64,000 nucleotides of DNA from Salvia splendens (Eukaryota; Streptophyta; Magnoliopsida; Lamiales; Lamiaceae): assembly GCF_004379255.2 (NCBI RefSeq), contig NC_056049.1:22986063-23050062 (forward strand), given 5' to 3'. Positions 1-9,989 of this stretch are shown here, piece after piece. The notes under the pieces are model-generated. The model ran no database searches, was not told where the DNA came from, and was given only the letters and a program-made list of their open reading frames with translations. A program made the translations under genes and the position numbers. Position 1 is the first letter of the stretch. The number at the start of each line of letters is the position of its first letter.

Positions 1-897
1 GAAAAATATAACCAACACATTCAACGACACAGGTTATACCAGTTTGTATGGGCGCTAGATGATCGATATGACAAAATTAAAAGGGAGATCCTAAACATGG
101 ACCCAATACCAACAGCAAGGAATGCGTATGAGCTGGTCAGGCGAGAATGTGTCAACGAGCGACTGATGAATCCCACATCAAAGGATCCGGGAATCGGCGT
201 CGGACTTGGAGTATTCGACCGAAGCTGAAACCCTAATCCACCACCGCCACCGTCTGCCAAACCGTACCGACGGGAAGAAGATAAAAGCAAAATGGTATGC
301 ACCCATCGTGGAGGTAAGAAACACACGAAAGAAACGTGTTTTCATCTTCATGGATTCCCAGAGTGGTGGGAGGAGATGAAGAAAGCTCGTCAGAATCGGG
401 GCACAAACCGGAACGGCAGCAGTGGAAGAGCAGCGGCAGCCGTAACAACCGGAGACCGAGCCACCTACGCCGATTCCTCGGCGGGCGGCGTCGGTTCAAC
501 CGAGATGAGTGGAGGCGGCGACCGAGACAAGGCAGTACTGGAGGAGAAAGCAGTGGCCTTGGTTGCGCGAGTATGGTCAGAAGGTAAAGTGACGAGAGGA
601 GTCATCCCAGGCGAGAGGCAGATGGCGACTAGGGTCGAGGTCCCCACTGGGAAGGGGTCAACGGCGGCTAGGGTTCCTGGAGAGAAAGATGGAAATTCTC
701 CCTTAAAAACCCCCAAGTCTCAAAAATCCAACATCGACCCCGCTACAACCCAGAAACTCCAATTTGACCCCCGAGCCAAAACTGTCTCCCACCCGGCACC
801 CCCACACTCTCCGAAATCTCACTCTGACCCCGAGCCAAAAAGACCTCCCAGATCCTACCCATTAAAACCCATTTATTACACAACCACCCCAGAATCC
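1..897 (+). pseudogene. copia gag remnant (UBN2-like domain plus degenerate zinc knuckle)
   Basis: Frame 1 from base 1 reads a copia Gag core (LYQFVWALDDRYDKIK, then EILNMDPIPTARNAYELV) and stops at about 226. A second frame from 292 to 897 opens with a nucleocapsid-like knuckle, C-THRGGKKH-TKETC, followed by FHLHGFPEWW. The second Cys of the CCHC box is Arg (CGT), so the zinc knuckle looks inactivated. The rest, rich in Gly, Pro and Ser, is the variable linker before the protease. Known role of the family: packaging of the element RNA into cytoplasmic particles. Confidence 0.75.
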
Positions 898-926
898 TAG
901 AACCACCTGATATTCACCCCCGGAAA

Positions 927-1355
927 TTGCGAAAATTCCATTCTGAACCCCACATAGAAAAGACCTTACAGATTGCACCCCAAAGTTCTGAAAAATTCGA
1001 AAACCTACCCACTATACAGTGTAAAAATTCCTTTGATGCCTTAGCTTGTTCCTCCATGTCCCAAATAGGCCCTAAAGATACCCATTGGATTTTTGATTGC
1101 GGAGCGACTGACACAATGTCGTTTGATGCTTCGGATTTTCTGACTATCTCAAAATCCACTAAGTCCTATGTCCAGACGGCCAGTGGGGACCTAGCCTGGG
1201 TCCAAGGGGCGGGCACAATCAATATTTCATCCACTTTACGCCTATCTAACTGTCTTTTTGTACCATCATTATCACATAAGCTCATTTCTATTAGTCATGT
1301 GACAAAGGAGCTCAATTGCAAATTACTTATGCAACCTCAATTTTGCATGTTATAG
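927..1355 (+). pseudogene. copia aspartic protease fragment
   Basis: The frame carries HWIFDCGATDTMSFD, matching the copia protease active site, which usually reads D-S/T-G-A-T-D; here the Ser/Thr is Cys. A typical stretch of the fold follows (VQGAGTINISS, then LFVPSLSHKLISI). The frame stops at 1355. Downstream bases to about 1735 encode GAG-pre-integrase pieces (LWHRRLGHPSIGYF, then HSDIWGP) with in-frame stops. The product would have cleaved the Gag-Pol polyprotein. Confidence 0.75.
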
Positions 1356-1733
1356 GATATCAAGACGGGGACGATAGTTGGGCGTGGCACTGAGCGCAAT
1401 GGATTGTACTATGTGGATGAGATAGCCCAACAGAGTGGTGCAATGATGACTCACTGACCGACTGACATGCAGGCTTAGCTTTGGCATCGTCGGTTAGGAC
1501 ATCCATCCATAGGATATTTTCGCATGTTTTTTCCTAAGTTAGTAACTTCTATGAATTCCTTTCATGGTGAAACTTGTTTGTTAGCCAAAATCCATAGACA
1601 TACTTTTAAATTGAACAACACGAGAATGAAAACTCCTTTTGCTTTGATACATTCAGACATTTGGGGGCCCTGCTCTTATTACTAGGGGACAAGGTTTTCG
1701 TTATTTTGTGCTATTCATTGATGATTATCTCGC

Positions 1734-2258
1734 ATGACTTGGATTTATTTTTTGAAACATAAGTCCGACGTTTTTGACAAATTCATTGAATTCTATACCC
1801 TAATTCAAACCCAATATCACCGAAAAATTCAAATCCTTAGGTTTGATAACGGGGGGAAATTTGTCAATACAAAAATGCAAGATTTTTTCAGGGAAAATGG
1901 ATTAGTTCACCAAACGTCTTGTGCCTATACTCCCGAGCAAAATGGAGTCGCAGAAAGAAAAACCCGATATATCCTTGAAATCACTCGAGCCCTTCTACTT
2001 GAATCCAAAATTCCCAAACCTTTTTGGCCCGAAGCTGTAGCTACGGCAGTTTACCTTATGAGCCGTTTGCCCACAGGGATTCTAAACTTCAAATCTCCCT
2101 TAGACATTTTTTCTAACCACTTCGAGCTCCCATCATCCTTATCTGTAGAACCTAGGGTGTTCGGGTACACTGTCTTCGTTCATATCCCTAAACACGAACG
2201 TACCAAATTTTCTCCATGTGCTCTTAAATGTGTTTTTTTGGGTTATGGGAAAAATTAG
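1734..2258 (+). pseudogene. copia integrase catalytic core fragment
   Basis: The sequence shows ILRFDNGGKF (usually LRSDNGGEF), then HQTSCAYTPEQNGVAERK, the conserved D and E region of the rve integrase core, then KPFWPEAVATAVYLMSRLP. The Glu after GG is replaced by Lys. The frame stops at 2258, before the usual C-terminal GKSKAYK-like extension. It is a broken piece of the Pol polyprotein. Confidence 0.8.
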
Positions 2259-2724
2259 AAAGGATATAGATGCTATGACCCAAACACCCGCTACGTACAC
2301 ACAAAATTGGCTGTCTACACCCACACCCAACATTGTTACAATGGAAAACCATTCGGGGGAGCCACAGTCAAATCCTGTCACAGATGTTGGTCAAACAGAG
2401 GAGGTTAACGGCACCGCCAGGCCACTACAGCCGGTAATACAGAATGAGGTGCAAAGTGACATCGACCAGCAATCAACCCCGACTTCGATTCCTGAGGTAC
2501 AAAGTTCAAATATTGATGACAGTATATCTTCAGAGAATACTAATATTGATAGGAACACTAGAGTCGAGTGTTAAACTAATGGCGGGGATGGAGAGACGGA
2601 ACAAGCATATGAGCTACCTCCAAGAAGTACAAGAGGAGTCCCACCTCAAAGATACTCACCAGACTGGAAGGGAAAAAGGGGCAGATATGTTATAGCGAAT
2701 ACCACACATGGACAATTATCAGAA

Positions 2725-4280
2725 ATGGCCCGAGCATTCGAAGCAGCTCTATACGAAGAAGAGAAAATCCCCCAATCGTTTGAAGAGGTATCAAAACACA
2801 GGCACTGGAGAGAAGCTATGAAGAAAGACATAGATGCTCTTATCAAAAATGAAACATGGGAGAAGTGCGCCTTCCTAATGGGAAGAAGCCAGTTGGATGC
2901 AGATGAATTTTCACCATTAAAAGAAGAGCAGATGGTTCGATCGAGAGATACAAGGCGAGGCTTGTGGCGAAAGGATACACGCAAGTGTATGGGATAGATT
3001 ATGAAGAAACTTTCTCCCCAGTTTCCAAACTTAACATTGTTCGAGCTTTACTATCCGTAGCAGCATGCAAAGATTGGCCCCTACGCCAGTTTGATGTCAC
3101 CAATGCTTTTCTCCATGGAGAATTAGAAGAAAATAAGGAAGTCTATATGGAAGTGCCACCAGGTTGCTCGACAGAATTCGGAAAAGGCCAAGTATGTCGT
3201 CTGAGAAAGACATTGTACGGACTGAAGCAATCCCCAAGAGTCTGGTTTGGAAGATTTTGCCAGGCAATGTCCAAACAAGGGTTCAAACAGAGTCAGTCGG
3301 ATCATACATTCTTCACGAAGAAAAGGGGATACAAGATTACTTGTCTAATTATCTACGTGGACGACATGATCATCACTGGGGATGATAGTGAGGAAATTCA
3401 AAGCCTGCGAGAGAATCTGTTCAAGGAATTCGAAACGAAAGATCTAGGAGCATTGAAGTACTTCCTTGGAATTGAAGTGTTGAGATCTAGACATGGAATA
3501 TTCCTAAGGCAAAAGAAGTATGTCCTAGATTTATTGGCAGAGACAGGCCTATTGGAGTGCAAGCCTGCAGAAACTCCCATGATCCCGAACCACGGCTTAA
3601 AGATAGAAGAAGGATTTGTACTTGCAGATCGCGAACGGTATCAGCGACTAGTAGGGAAGCTAATCTACTTATCTCACACTTGGCCATTTATTACGTATGC
3701 AGTTGGCATAGTTAGTCAGTTCATGCACCGACCACAGGTCGACCACATGGAAGCCACCTTGAGGATCGTTCGATATCTGAAAGGCATGGTGGGCTATGGA
3801 GTGTTTCTAGCTAAAAGAGAAGCTCTAGAAATCGACGGGTACACCGATGCCGATTGGGCAAGTAATCCCGTCGATAGGACGTCTACCGAAGGCTATTTTA
3901 TCTTTGTTGGAGGCAACCTTGTTACTTGGAGAAGCAAGAAACAAAAGGTGGTGGCCTTGTCTAGTGCAGAAGTCGAGTTCAGAGGAATCAAGAGTGGACT
4001 TATGGAAATCATGTGGTTAAGGAGGCTGTTAACAAAAATTGGCTACCCACCTACGCGGAAAAGTCAATTATTCTGTGACAATAAGGCAGCAATCAGTATC
4101 TCAGAGAATCCGGTGCAGCACGACAGAACTAAACATGTGGAAGTTGACCGACACTTCATTAAAGAAAACCTCGAGGCAGGTACCATTGAGTTCCCATTTG
4201 TACGTTCGGAAGAACAACTAGCAGACATCTTGACCAAAGCAGTTCATCCGAAAGCTTTCAAAGAGATTTTGGGCAAGTGA
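2725..4280 (+). pseudogene. copia reverse transcriptase and RNase H
   Basis: A first frame (2725-2997) holds the region before RT (HWREAMKKDIDALIKNETWE). A second frame (2964-4280) holds RT from GYTQVYGIDYEETFSPV and FDVTNAFLHGELEE to the catalytic box YVDDMIITGDD. It continues into RNase H (DGYTDADWASNP, then SSAEVEFRG) and the conserved end LADILTKAVHPKAF. A frameshift near 2964-2997 separates the two. The RT/RH part is long and well preserved, so this is the youngest-looking piece of the element. Confidence 0.9.
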
Positions 4281-4304
4281 GCATCAGAGATACCGTTTCT
4301 CAAC

Positions 4305-4580
4305 TTGAAGGGGTGTTGAAGCATATCACAAGGGATATCCCCGCAAATAGAGAAGATTGCAGAAAATCAGTGATTGATTCAATTGTATAATTCCCTAGAA
4401 TAGATTAATTACAATTTATGGTATTTACCATAGATAGGAAGAAGACTTCACTATAAATTGAGGGGCTATGTAAATCATTAAACATACAAGAAATATACAA
4501 TCCTTCTTCTCTAAACCTTTTTTCGTCATTATTTCCGTCTTTGGGTCATATTTAACTGACCTAGCAGTATATCTGGGCTG
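4305..4580 (+). repeat. polypurine tract and 3' LTR of the copia element
   Basis: A purine tract (TTGAAGGGG, about 4305-4313) is followed directly by TGTTGAAGCATATCAC at 4314, the usual copia LTR start TGTTG. A TATA-like motif (CTATAAATTG, about 4451) followed by a CTTCTTCT-rich leader marks the LTR promoter. The LTR end cannot be fixed by eye. The bases to about 4700 are low-complexity, with repeats of GGTCCAACCGATC type. Confidence 0.7.
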
Positions 4581-4725
4581 AAACTGAAAAAAAATGACTG
4601 CCCCTAACTGGGCTGAAAATTTTGGCCAATGGTCCAACCGATCAAAAAAAAATGGGTCGATTGTCCAATCGATCATAAAAAAGTCCAACCCCTCCAAGAT
4701 TTACCTTGAAGGGTTTGAGGGAGGG

Positions 4726-4879
4726 TGTTGGCCATTGAAACATAAAATGAATATAATAAAATGAATATAAAAATATCTCACATCGGTGTACACAAAGAGC
4801 TTAATCCACTATATAAGTCTCATGGGTCTTTCTTCTTATCACCAATTGGTTTTAGGATGGAACCCATTGATTTCTATCA
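4726..4879 (+). repeat. probable second LTR (solo or 3' LTR of a TRIM/LARD-like element)
   Basis: A purine-rich run (GAAGGGTTTGAGGGAGGG) precedes TGTTGGCCATTGAAAC at 4726. The interior contains CTCACATCGGTG and TATATAAGTC, as in many short plant LTRs, and the block ends TTTCTATCA at 4879. UGT pseudogene sequence begins immediately after on the other strand, so this LTR marks where the UGT gene was cut. No matching target duplication was seen, hence moderate confidence. Confidence 0.5.
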
Positions 4880-4943
4880 CTTCCAAGCAGCTAGTTTCTC
4901 CTCCTCCTGAGTCTCGCATTACTCACAGAAACGGCCTTCCAGA

Positions 4944-6482
4944 TAGTGTTGCCCACGGTTCCAAAACCGGCGGTTCTGGTTCGGAACCGCCGGTTCCGGT
5001 TTGGTCGAAGTCGGAACCGGAACCGGACCGTGAGGCTATTTCACGGTTCCGGTTCCGGTTCGAAAACCACCGGTTCCGGTTCCGGTTCGGAACCGCCGGT
5101 TTTCCGGCGGTTTACACGGTTCCGGTTCGAAAACCGGCGGTTTCGCGGTTCGATTTTTTTAAAAATTAGAAATTTGGACTTATACAATAAATTGGAACAA
5201 GACAATGGATAATTTAAATTGAAATAAGACGAATAAGATGAAAATGATATCAATTTTATTGAATTTGAGTTGTAACGGACAACGATACATTGCAATTTAC
5301 AATATTTATACAAGTATACAACATACAATAATGTAATATATATTTAAAATTTAGACTTATACAATAAATTGGAACAAGACAATGGATAATTTAAGTTGAA
5401 ATAAGATGAAAATGATATTAGTTTTATTGAATTTGAGTTGCAACGGACAACGATACATTACAATTTACAATACATATTCAAGTATACAACATACAATAAT
5501 GTAATATAAATTTGAAATTTGGACTTATACCATAAATTGGAACAAGACAATGGATAATTTAAATTGAAATAAGACGAATAAGATGAAAATGATATCAATT
5601 TTATTGAATTTGAGTTGTAACGGACAACGATACATTATAATTTACAATACATATACAAGTATACAAGATACAATAATGTAATATAAATTTGAAATTTGGA
5701 CTTGTACCATAAATTGGAACAAGACAATGGATAATTTAAATTGAAATAAGACGAATAAGATGAAAATGATATCAATTTTATTGAATTTGAGTTGTAACGG
5801 ACAACGATACATTACAATTTACAATACATATACAAGTATACAACATTATATAATAGAAATGTAGAAATATGGAACAATATATATTTTTTTGTTTAAGCAA
5901 TTGAGAAAGAAAGACAACTTATAGAACTACGGGAACAAGTATAAGTGTATAACATGCGTAATAAGAGTAGCACTTGAGTAATTAAATGGAAGCACAATAG
6001 CACAAATGATAAATTTGAGACAAAGAGAGAGAATTGAGAGATTGAAGAGAGAAACTCTTATTAACACATGAGTGGGGTGAATGTAAATGAGGATAGATTG
6101 GGGTATTTATAGATAAAAATGGGGGGAAAATGGAAGAATTCGAATTTGAAATCTGAAAAAAAATTTGAATTTTCGGAAAAATTAGCGGTTTTTGGCGGAA
6201 AACCGCCGGAACCGCCTGTTAACCACCGGATTTCACGGTTAACCGGCGGTTAACCGCCGGTTTCCGGTCCAAAAACTGCCGGAACCGGCCCTCCCCGATG
6301 CCTTGGTTTCCGCGCCCGAACCGGCGGTTCTGAACCGTCCCGAACCGGCGGTTCGGTGACGGTTCCGGTTCAAAAAATCTTGAACCTGAACCGGACCGCG
6401 ACCCGAATTGCGACGGTTCCGGTTCGAGGAAATCGCCACGGTTCCGGTTCGGAACCGGAACCGGAACCGGTGTGCATCTCTA
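4944..6482. mobile_element. hAT-type non-autonomous element with CCGGTT-rich subterminal repeats
   Basis: Inverted ends read TAGTGTTGCCCACGGTTCC on the left and, reverse-complemented, TAGAGATGCACACCGGTTCC on the right. Flanking 8-bp duplications are identical: CTTCCAGA at 4936-4943 and 6483-6490. Joining the flanks restores the UGT reading register, confirming the boundaries. About 200 bp at each end is packed with GGTTCCGG/CCGGAACC motifs, as expected of transposase-binding subterminal repeats. The interior is AT-rich and contains a tandem array but no transposase. Apparent ORFs in the GC-rich ends are repeat artefacts. Confidence 0.92.
5165..5850. repeat. tandem array, four units of about 167-178 bp, inside the hAT element
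   Basis: Units start near 5169, 5347, 5514 and 5692. Each begins AAATTTGGACTTATAC and runs through GGAACAAGACAATGG and ACGGACAACGATACATT to TAATGTAATATA. Units differ by a few substitutions and one lacks an 11-bp stretch (GACGAATAAGA region). No coding potential. Confidence 0.85.
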
Positions 6483-7205
6483 CTTCCAGAGCGCAGGAGG
6501 CCGCCTGCGATATCCTCCTTCTGCGCCTTCGGGAGCCTCAGCATGCTCCCGAACGACACGTATACCACCGACGACTGCGGTTTCGAGTTCAGCCACTCGA
6601 TGCAGCCGTTGGATCTCTCGTATAGGTCGCCGCGAATGACTTTTTCTCCGACGGATCCTCTCCCCCGATGAAGGCGGAGGGGATCAACGGTCCGACTACG
6701 ATCAGTTTGTAGCGGTCGATCGCGCCGAGCGCTTCCGCCTCGAGCGAGTCGAAGGTGTTGACGAGCACCTTCGCTTGCCTGGCTCGGCGTCGAGCAAGTC
6801 GAACTGCTCCTTAAACGCCGCAAGCGCAAAATTATCCAATTCTAAAGAGGAAGGGAGGAGGACGGAGGGAATGTCGGGTTTGGAGAGCGGCAGAGCTCCG
6901 GGGATTTGGATTTTCCAGCCTGGATTATCGGATTTTTGGGTGATTTCTTCGGCAAATCCGTTGAAATAGTGGTAGTATATGCTCAAGACGGTGGCCGGTT
7001 GGAGCCAGAGGATCGCGCTGGGGATGTGGAGCTCACGCGCCACCTTCATCGCCAGGGGAGGAGCACGTGGACTAGGCACGTGACGAGGCGGCCCTCCTCC
7101 GCTGCGGCGGCGGTGGAGCCGTTGCTTCGCATCGCTTCCTTTAATTTATGGGCGTCGTCGCCAAGCTTGAAACCGTCGTCGAATCCGAGGAAGGTTAGGC
7201 CCAAT

Positions 7206-7349
7206 GTAACTTTTGCTTATTTATCATGTACAGGACTTGCTGCAGCCCAAGGTATCTTTTGGCCATAGCAATCAGTTTAGGAAAATATAGAGCACAATTA
7301 CATCCATCAAGTATCGGTAACAGAACTCTCAAGTGTTGGTAGCTGTATA
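7206..7349. other. short spacer between UGT pseudogene and Stowaway-type element
   Basis: No gene is recognised. The segment lies where the UGT N-terminus should be, but no GHxNP-like region or initiator context can be read, so the gene's 5' end appears lost or too diverged. Confidence 0.4.
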
Positions 7350-8267
7350 CTCCCTCCGTCCGGCAATAGCAGTCCCATTTCTCCATGGCACGGATTTTAA
7401 GAAAATTTTGGAGTGTGTAATAAATGGTATGTGGTAGTGGTAGTGGTAGTGGTAGTGGTAGTGGAATTTGGATCCACATAAATTGTTTTTTTTAAACCCA
7501 ACAAAAATGGGAGAACCTCTGCAAACCAAACAAAATGAGACAAAATCAAAATCGAAATTTATCATCAAATTAAAACACGAAAATAACTCACAAACTTATT
7601 CAATTTATCTGTAAATTGAACCCATAACTTCTTCAATTTCAATTCATCAAATTTCAACTCATCAAATTGAACCCAGAACTTTCGAAAATGACTCATCAAA
7701 TTTATCTGTAAATTGAACCCAGAACTTCTTCAATTTCAACTCCAAAACCAACAAACCAAACAAATAGAAACAGAAGAAGAAAACATCTAAAAACAAAAAA
7801 CTCCAAAAGTGGAACCAACAAAATCGAAATCTGTAAATCCCGGCGAGAGTTGAGAGAGAGAAGCGGTGGTCCTCGTAGGCGGCGGACACGTCGCCGCTGA
7901 TGTCGTCGGTGGCAGCGGTGAATCGGATCGACAGCGGCGTGTCCTCGATCGAGACGTCGGCGTCGGAGTGGAAGGGGAGCTCTAACACATTGGGGTGGTG
8001 TAATTGAGAGAGTGGCGAGAAAAATTGGGGTTGGGGTGAGTGTAATTGAGACAACGGCAATTGGGAGAGGAGGAGGAGAGTGACCGAGAGTGAGGGTGAG
8101 AGAGTGAAATTAAAGTTGGGTGGGGTGTTTTTTTTATGGAAATTGTGTAAATTAGTGAGAACGGGGAGGGTAATTAAATTGTCCAAATATGGTAAGTAGA
8201 ACTGGGACTGCTATTCCCGGACGTCCCAAAACGGAAAAACGGGACTCCTATTGCTGGACGGAGGGAG
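7350..8267. mobile_element. long Stowaway/mariner-type element (918 bp) with exon-like interior
   Basis: The ends are inverted: CTCCCTCCGTCCGGCAATAG on the left, and CTCCCTCCGTCCAGCAATAG on the right when reverse-complemented. TA dinucleotides flank both sides (7348-7349 and 8268-8269). It is much longer than normal 200-300 bp Stowaway MITEs. The interior has a GTGGTA microsatellite (about 7427-7462), repeats of a TCAAATTGAACCCAGAACTT type (7600-7740), and a GC-rich island at about 7845-7985. That island is open on the minus strand for a peptide including DADVSIEDTPLSIRF. No transposase was recognised. Confidence 0.85.
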
Positions 8268-8269
8268 TA

Positions 8270-8715
8270 TAAGCTATTGGTTTCTGCATCATGATTCAGA
8301 GTGGTCGTGTTTGCTCAGACGTGCCCTTCTCTTTACAATTTACTATAGAGTAGTCTGCATATTTGCAACCTTTGATTTATGTATCCAATTGAGTATTGGT
8401 GTGATCTTAGCATCCCGTTAAATTCTAGATGAGTTGTATGCATATGTTACACGTTCTATATAATGAAAAGTGAGTAATTTTTTGCGTTACTGCTCATTTT
8501 CGTCTGAACTTCAATCTCTATATGCCTATCTTGTTTAGGAGTAGCATTGATTCCTCCCTCATATGTAGCAAGGTAACAAACAGATTGCCATTTTTATTTC
8601 ATCTGTCTAACAATAACATGCAATTCTAATACATAGGATAGGAACAGAAAGATTAGAGAAGAAAAAATCTGAAATACACAGTTATAAAGTCCATAGCCTT
8701 GTCGAAGATGTTTGA
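8270..8715. other. intergenic, 3' flank of the XTH gene
   Basis: AT-rich sequence without recognisable coding or repeat structure. It probably holds the 3' UTR and polyadenylation region of the minus-strand XTH gene ending at 8716. Confidence 0.5.
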
Positions 8716-9898
8716 TCATTGCCTGCACTCTGCAGGGAAGCCATGAGGGAATCTTCTATAGTCAGTGCAATAGTTATAGATCATGAAATTCTTCTGAACC
8801 CATCTTAGCCTTCTCCAGCTGTAGGCGTCGAGCTCATTATTCTGCCACGCCCCTTTGGAGCCGCTGGTCTGCGCATTGAAGTTACGGTAGTAGGCTGTGA
8901 AGGGCGCTCTTGACCAATCCGTCTTCACCAGCCCACCCCTCGTTGCCCAGTCATCCGCATTCCACAGGCTCGAGTAGATCCTCATCGGCTGGTTCTTTGG
9001 GTAAGGAACGCCTTTCGACTCACTGTTCTTGAACACCCTTATTGGAGTATTGTCCACCAGGAATCTGATATAGGAAGATTTGATCAATAGATTCAATTAT
9101 TTTCTTGAAATTAATTAGTGTGAATATAAATAATGTGCTTACACAATATGCTGGATATTCCATATGATGGAATAGGTGTGGAAGTTTTTAGTTGGATCGA
9201 ACCAGAGATGGAACTGTTGCTCTCTGTTTCCTTTGCCTTGTGTGAAGACATTGGTGTGGAGGGTGTATGGTTCACCCGTTGAGTTTCCCAAAAACTCGAA
9301 GTCGATTTCGTCGTGAGTCGGCCCTTGAGAAGATAACTGTAACCACGAAAGTATATTTCTCAGAGGGCGTTTACTTTAAGTGATAGGATGCGAAGAATAT
9401 AAGCCACTTTGTCAAAAAAATAAATTCCTAAGTTGATATGTGGGGATAGGAGACTATGAGAATATGTATAGAAAAGCTGTGGAGTATATTCTCTTAATCA
9501 AAACTTGATAAATTGTCACGGAGGGCAAAAGTAGGATGCTCGTGATGCATGGCAAAAGTGTCACTTCGAGCGTGAGAAATTCTAAAAAAGGAAAACGTGT
9601 CACTCTGAATGAAACTGGGAAATGAACGTACGTAATAAGCAGTAACAGTGCCAGCAGAGTTGCCAGCGACAAGCTTGAGCTGCATATCAATCCTTCCAAA
9701 CAAATACTCCTTCTTGGACTGAAATCCGGAGCCAGAGATCTTGTCGAGCGACAGCGACAGAAGCTGCCCTCGGCCATAGATCTTGGCGCGGCCACTGCCC
9801 CAGGCCAAGTCGAAATCTTGGAAGAAGTTTCCTGCATTTGCTACTCTGCAAACAAGAATAATCAACAGCACTAAAGTGTTGAGGATGTTAGAGGCCAT
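8716..9898 (-). CDS. XTH: xyloglucan endotransglucosylase/hydrolase (XTH), group I/II type
   Basis: Three exons on the minus strand, 9898-9632, 9336-9143 and 9064-8716, joined by GT-AG introns, give 269 residues, normal for XTHs. Residues 1 to about 22 ([22 protein letters not shown]) are reduced here to their obvious character: a secretion signal. The catalytic GH16 motif [11 protein letters not shown] opens exon 2 and is followed at once by NST, the conserved N-glycosylation site. Exon 3 carries [26 protein letters not shown] and the Cys-bearing XET C-terminus ending ECRQ. The enzyme cuts and religates xyloglucan in the cell wall. It resembles the TCH4/XTH22-25 clade; exact paralogue not determined. 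No lesion is seen. Confidence 0.93.
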
Positions 9899-9961
9899 GC
9901 TTCTTTCTTTTCTTTACTTGATTATGATTTATGAGTGTGATGAGTTTGAATTTCAAAGTGG

Positions 9962-9976
9962 GGTGTATATATATAG
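9962..9976 (-). promoter_or_regulatory. TATA box of the XTH gene
   Basis: On the minus strand the sequence CCTATATATATACACCC lies roughly 65-78 bp upstream of the start codon at 9898, leaving a short 5' leader. Position and sequence suit a plant TATA box. Confidence 0.6.
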
Positions 9977-9989
9977 GGGTGAGGGGTGG

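Larger units (their letters stand above)
1..4580 (+). mobile_element. Ty1/copia LTR retrotransposon, 5'-truncated by window edge, decayed
   Basis: Gag, protease, integrase, reverse transcriptase and RNase H pieces follow in copia order (PR-IN-RT-RH), then a polypurine tract and the start of a 3' LTR. The reading frame is broken at least five times: the gag fragment ends in a stop near 226, stops lie between protease and integrase near 1355-1735, and there are further breaks near 2258, 2575 and 2985. The 5' LTR lies outside the window, so no target duplication can be read. The end of the 3' LTR is uncertain, somewhere near 4550-4580. The element is non-autonomous. Confidence 0.9.
4880..7205 (-). 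pseudogene. UGT75-like UDP-glycosyltransferase pseudogene, split by a hAT element
   Basis: Minus-strand pieces follow family-1 plant UGTs of the UGT75 type: LTFLGFDDGFKLGDD near 7190, then VARELHIPSAILWLQPATV (7050-6990), FKEQFDLLDAEPGK (about 6800), and EWLNSKPQSSVVYVSFGS with GGLLRSG (about 6490). The frame jumps to 4943 across the hAT insertion and continues RPFL-stop-VMRDSGGGE to 4880. The Trp expected in RPFLW is TGA. Frameshifts occur near 7050, 6780 and 6655. The N-terminal His region and the whole C-terminal PSPG (UDP-sugar binding) half are missing. Intact relatives glycosylate small phenolics or hormones in the cytosol. This copy cannot make a working enzyme. Confidence 0.85.

Noticed and set aside
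5165..5850. Regular repeats resembling a CRISPR array
   Set aside because: Plant nuclear DNA; units are about 170-180 bp with no alternating unique spacers.
6239..6829. Minus-strand frame of 196 codons
   Set aside because: It reads from the UGT pseudogene into the GC-rich hAT end; a chimera across the insertion border, not a gene.
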